The notes under the pieces are model-generated. The model saw only the letters and a program-made list of their open reading frames with translations. It did no database searches and was not told the DNA's origin. Of a stretch of DNA of 64,000 nt, positions 63,191 through 64,000 are shown in pieces. The stretch lies in the NCBI GenBank assembly GCA_002077065.1, contig NAJO01000018.1, positions 186,001-250,000 on the forward strand, in the 5' to 3' direction. Position numbers and translations under genes: made by a program. This DNA comes from Cryoendolithus antarcticus (taxonomy: Eukaryota > Ascomycota > Dothideomycetes > Cladosporiales > Cladosporiaceae). Each line of letters starts with the position of its first letter. Within the stretch, counting starts at the first letter, position 1.

Positions 63191-63737
63191 ATGCCACCAT
63201 CTTTGAGCCGCAACCATAACCTCCTTCGCTCCGACGTCAGTGGTCTACCCGGCTCATCTGCCCGACCTGCTGTCGGAGTGGGCAAGGGTAAAGGAAAGAA
63301 GGGCTTGCCGTCTTCCGGCGGATTGAAGACCAAGGGCCCAGCGAAGCGTCACCGGTACGACTTCATCTCTGCTATACGCACGCCAAAGATTGACACCAAC
63401 GCAGTAAAATTCTCAGGGAGACCATCCAAGGCATCACCAGGCCGGACATTCGCCGCCTCGCTCGCCGTGGCGGCGTCAAGCGCATATCGGCCGGGATCTA
63501 CGATGAGACTCGCGGAAGCCTTCGCGATTTCCTGACCGCGGTGCTCAGAGACTGCGCAGCGATCGCGTGGACCTGCAATCGCAAGACTATCACGGTCACA
63601 GATGTATGTGAACACGCGCTCTATGATGAACGATTTCTCGATGCTGACGTGCGCAGGTCGTATATGCGCTGAGTCGCAGAGGTCATACGCTTTATGGCTT
63701 CGGCAGCTCCAACACTAGGGGCCGTGGTGGCGACTAA
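63191..63737 (+). CDS. Divergent histone H4 variant
   Basis: Exons 63191-63354, 63405-63603 and 63657-63737 (introns of 50 and 53 nt: GTACGA...CGCAG, GTATGT...CGCAG) are in frame and encode 147 residues; canonical H4 has 103. Residues 51-147 align with H4: [55 protein letters not shown] and [20 protein letters not shown]. The tail before KRHRK is 51 residues instead of 15 and only partly keeps the GKGKG...GL pattern ([20 protein letters not shown]). The helix 2-loop 2 region is changed (AWTCNRKT for the usual TEHAKRKT), and an extra tail [10 protein letters not shown] follows the normal end. The basic KRHRK patch is kept, so nucleosome binding is plausible. Neurospora also has a divergent H4 (hH4v); orthology is untested. 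Confidence 0.92.
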
Positions 63738-64000
63738 GTGCTTTACTGTTCACGACTTCTCTTCGGCAAGGCGTTCGGATGCTAAATGATACCCGGTCAG
63801 GAATGTGAGGGCCCATTGGGCATGTACAGTAGGGATGAAACGCAGGAGCCGCGCTTGGAATGGTACTGAGTGCATAATGTATGATAGGCTTCACACCGCC
63901 GGAAGCTCTGTACTTTAGCACCGCACCTCCAGCAATGAAGATCATTGCAAATACTCGCTCTCATACTCGCTCAGCTTCTCCAACCGCACTCCCTCCATCT

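Overview
The window is nuclear DNA of a filamentous ascomycete (Pezizomycotina), most likely a Dothideomycete; the class is an inference from gene families and base use, not a tested placement. Evidence: compact genes on both strands, short spliceosomal introns (50-64 nt, GT...AG, often with a CTNAC-like branch sequence shortly before the acceptor), moderately GC-rich coding DNA, long Ser/Pro/Gln-rich disordered proteins, and fungus-typical families (PKC1 with HR1 repeats, Svf1, a Cdc11/Nud1-type scaffold, DUF7053, fungal Uba2, Prp43). I recognise no tRNA, rRNA, transposon or CRISPR array. About 31 genes are supported. Exon joins given below were read from the sequence and checked for frame.

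Layout. 1-14 kb: 5' part of PKC1 (-), LYC1-like acetyltransferase (-), RNF216-like RBR ubiquitin ligase (+), SVF1 (-), Ser-rich orphan (+), helical orphan (-). 14-24 kb: MFS anion permease (+), a 4E-T-like disordered protein (+) followed closely by a 1018-residue disordered orphan (+), small membrane protein (-). 24-36 kb, all minus strand: UBA2, secreted CBM18-lysozyme-like protein, queuosine salvage hydrolase QNG1, helicase PRP43, CDC11/NUD1-type LRR scaffold. 36-47 kb: AT-hook protein (+), conserved fungal protein (-), a 2.5-kb gene-poor stretch, SDR (-), Syn8-like SNARE (-), REV7 (-). 47-64 kb: KAP114 importin (+), DUF7053 zinc-finger protein (+), TYW1 (-), PQ-loop protein (+), HExxH orphan (+), DUF4188 protein (+), prenylated ubiquitin-like protein (+), UMP1 (-), and a divergent histone H4 (+).

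Most genes are core housekeeping genes in ordinary divergent, tandem or convergent arrangements; there is no obvious biosynthetic cluster. Recurrent themes are ubiquitin/SUMO biology (RBR ligase with a SUMO-interacting-like motif, UBA2, UMP1, UBL3-like protein) and tRNA anticodon-loop modification (QNG1, TYW1), but the genes are scattered and the association may be chance.

The most unusual items are a 147-residue histone H4 variant with an extended N-terminal tail at the right end; a QNG1 gene whose conserved start falls on ACG, with a possible upstream spliced leader; an HExxH protein without an identifiable AUG; a likely frame break at the 5' end of the AT-hook gene; and a CBM18-mucin-lysozyme secreted protein.
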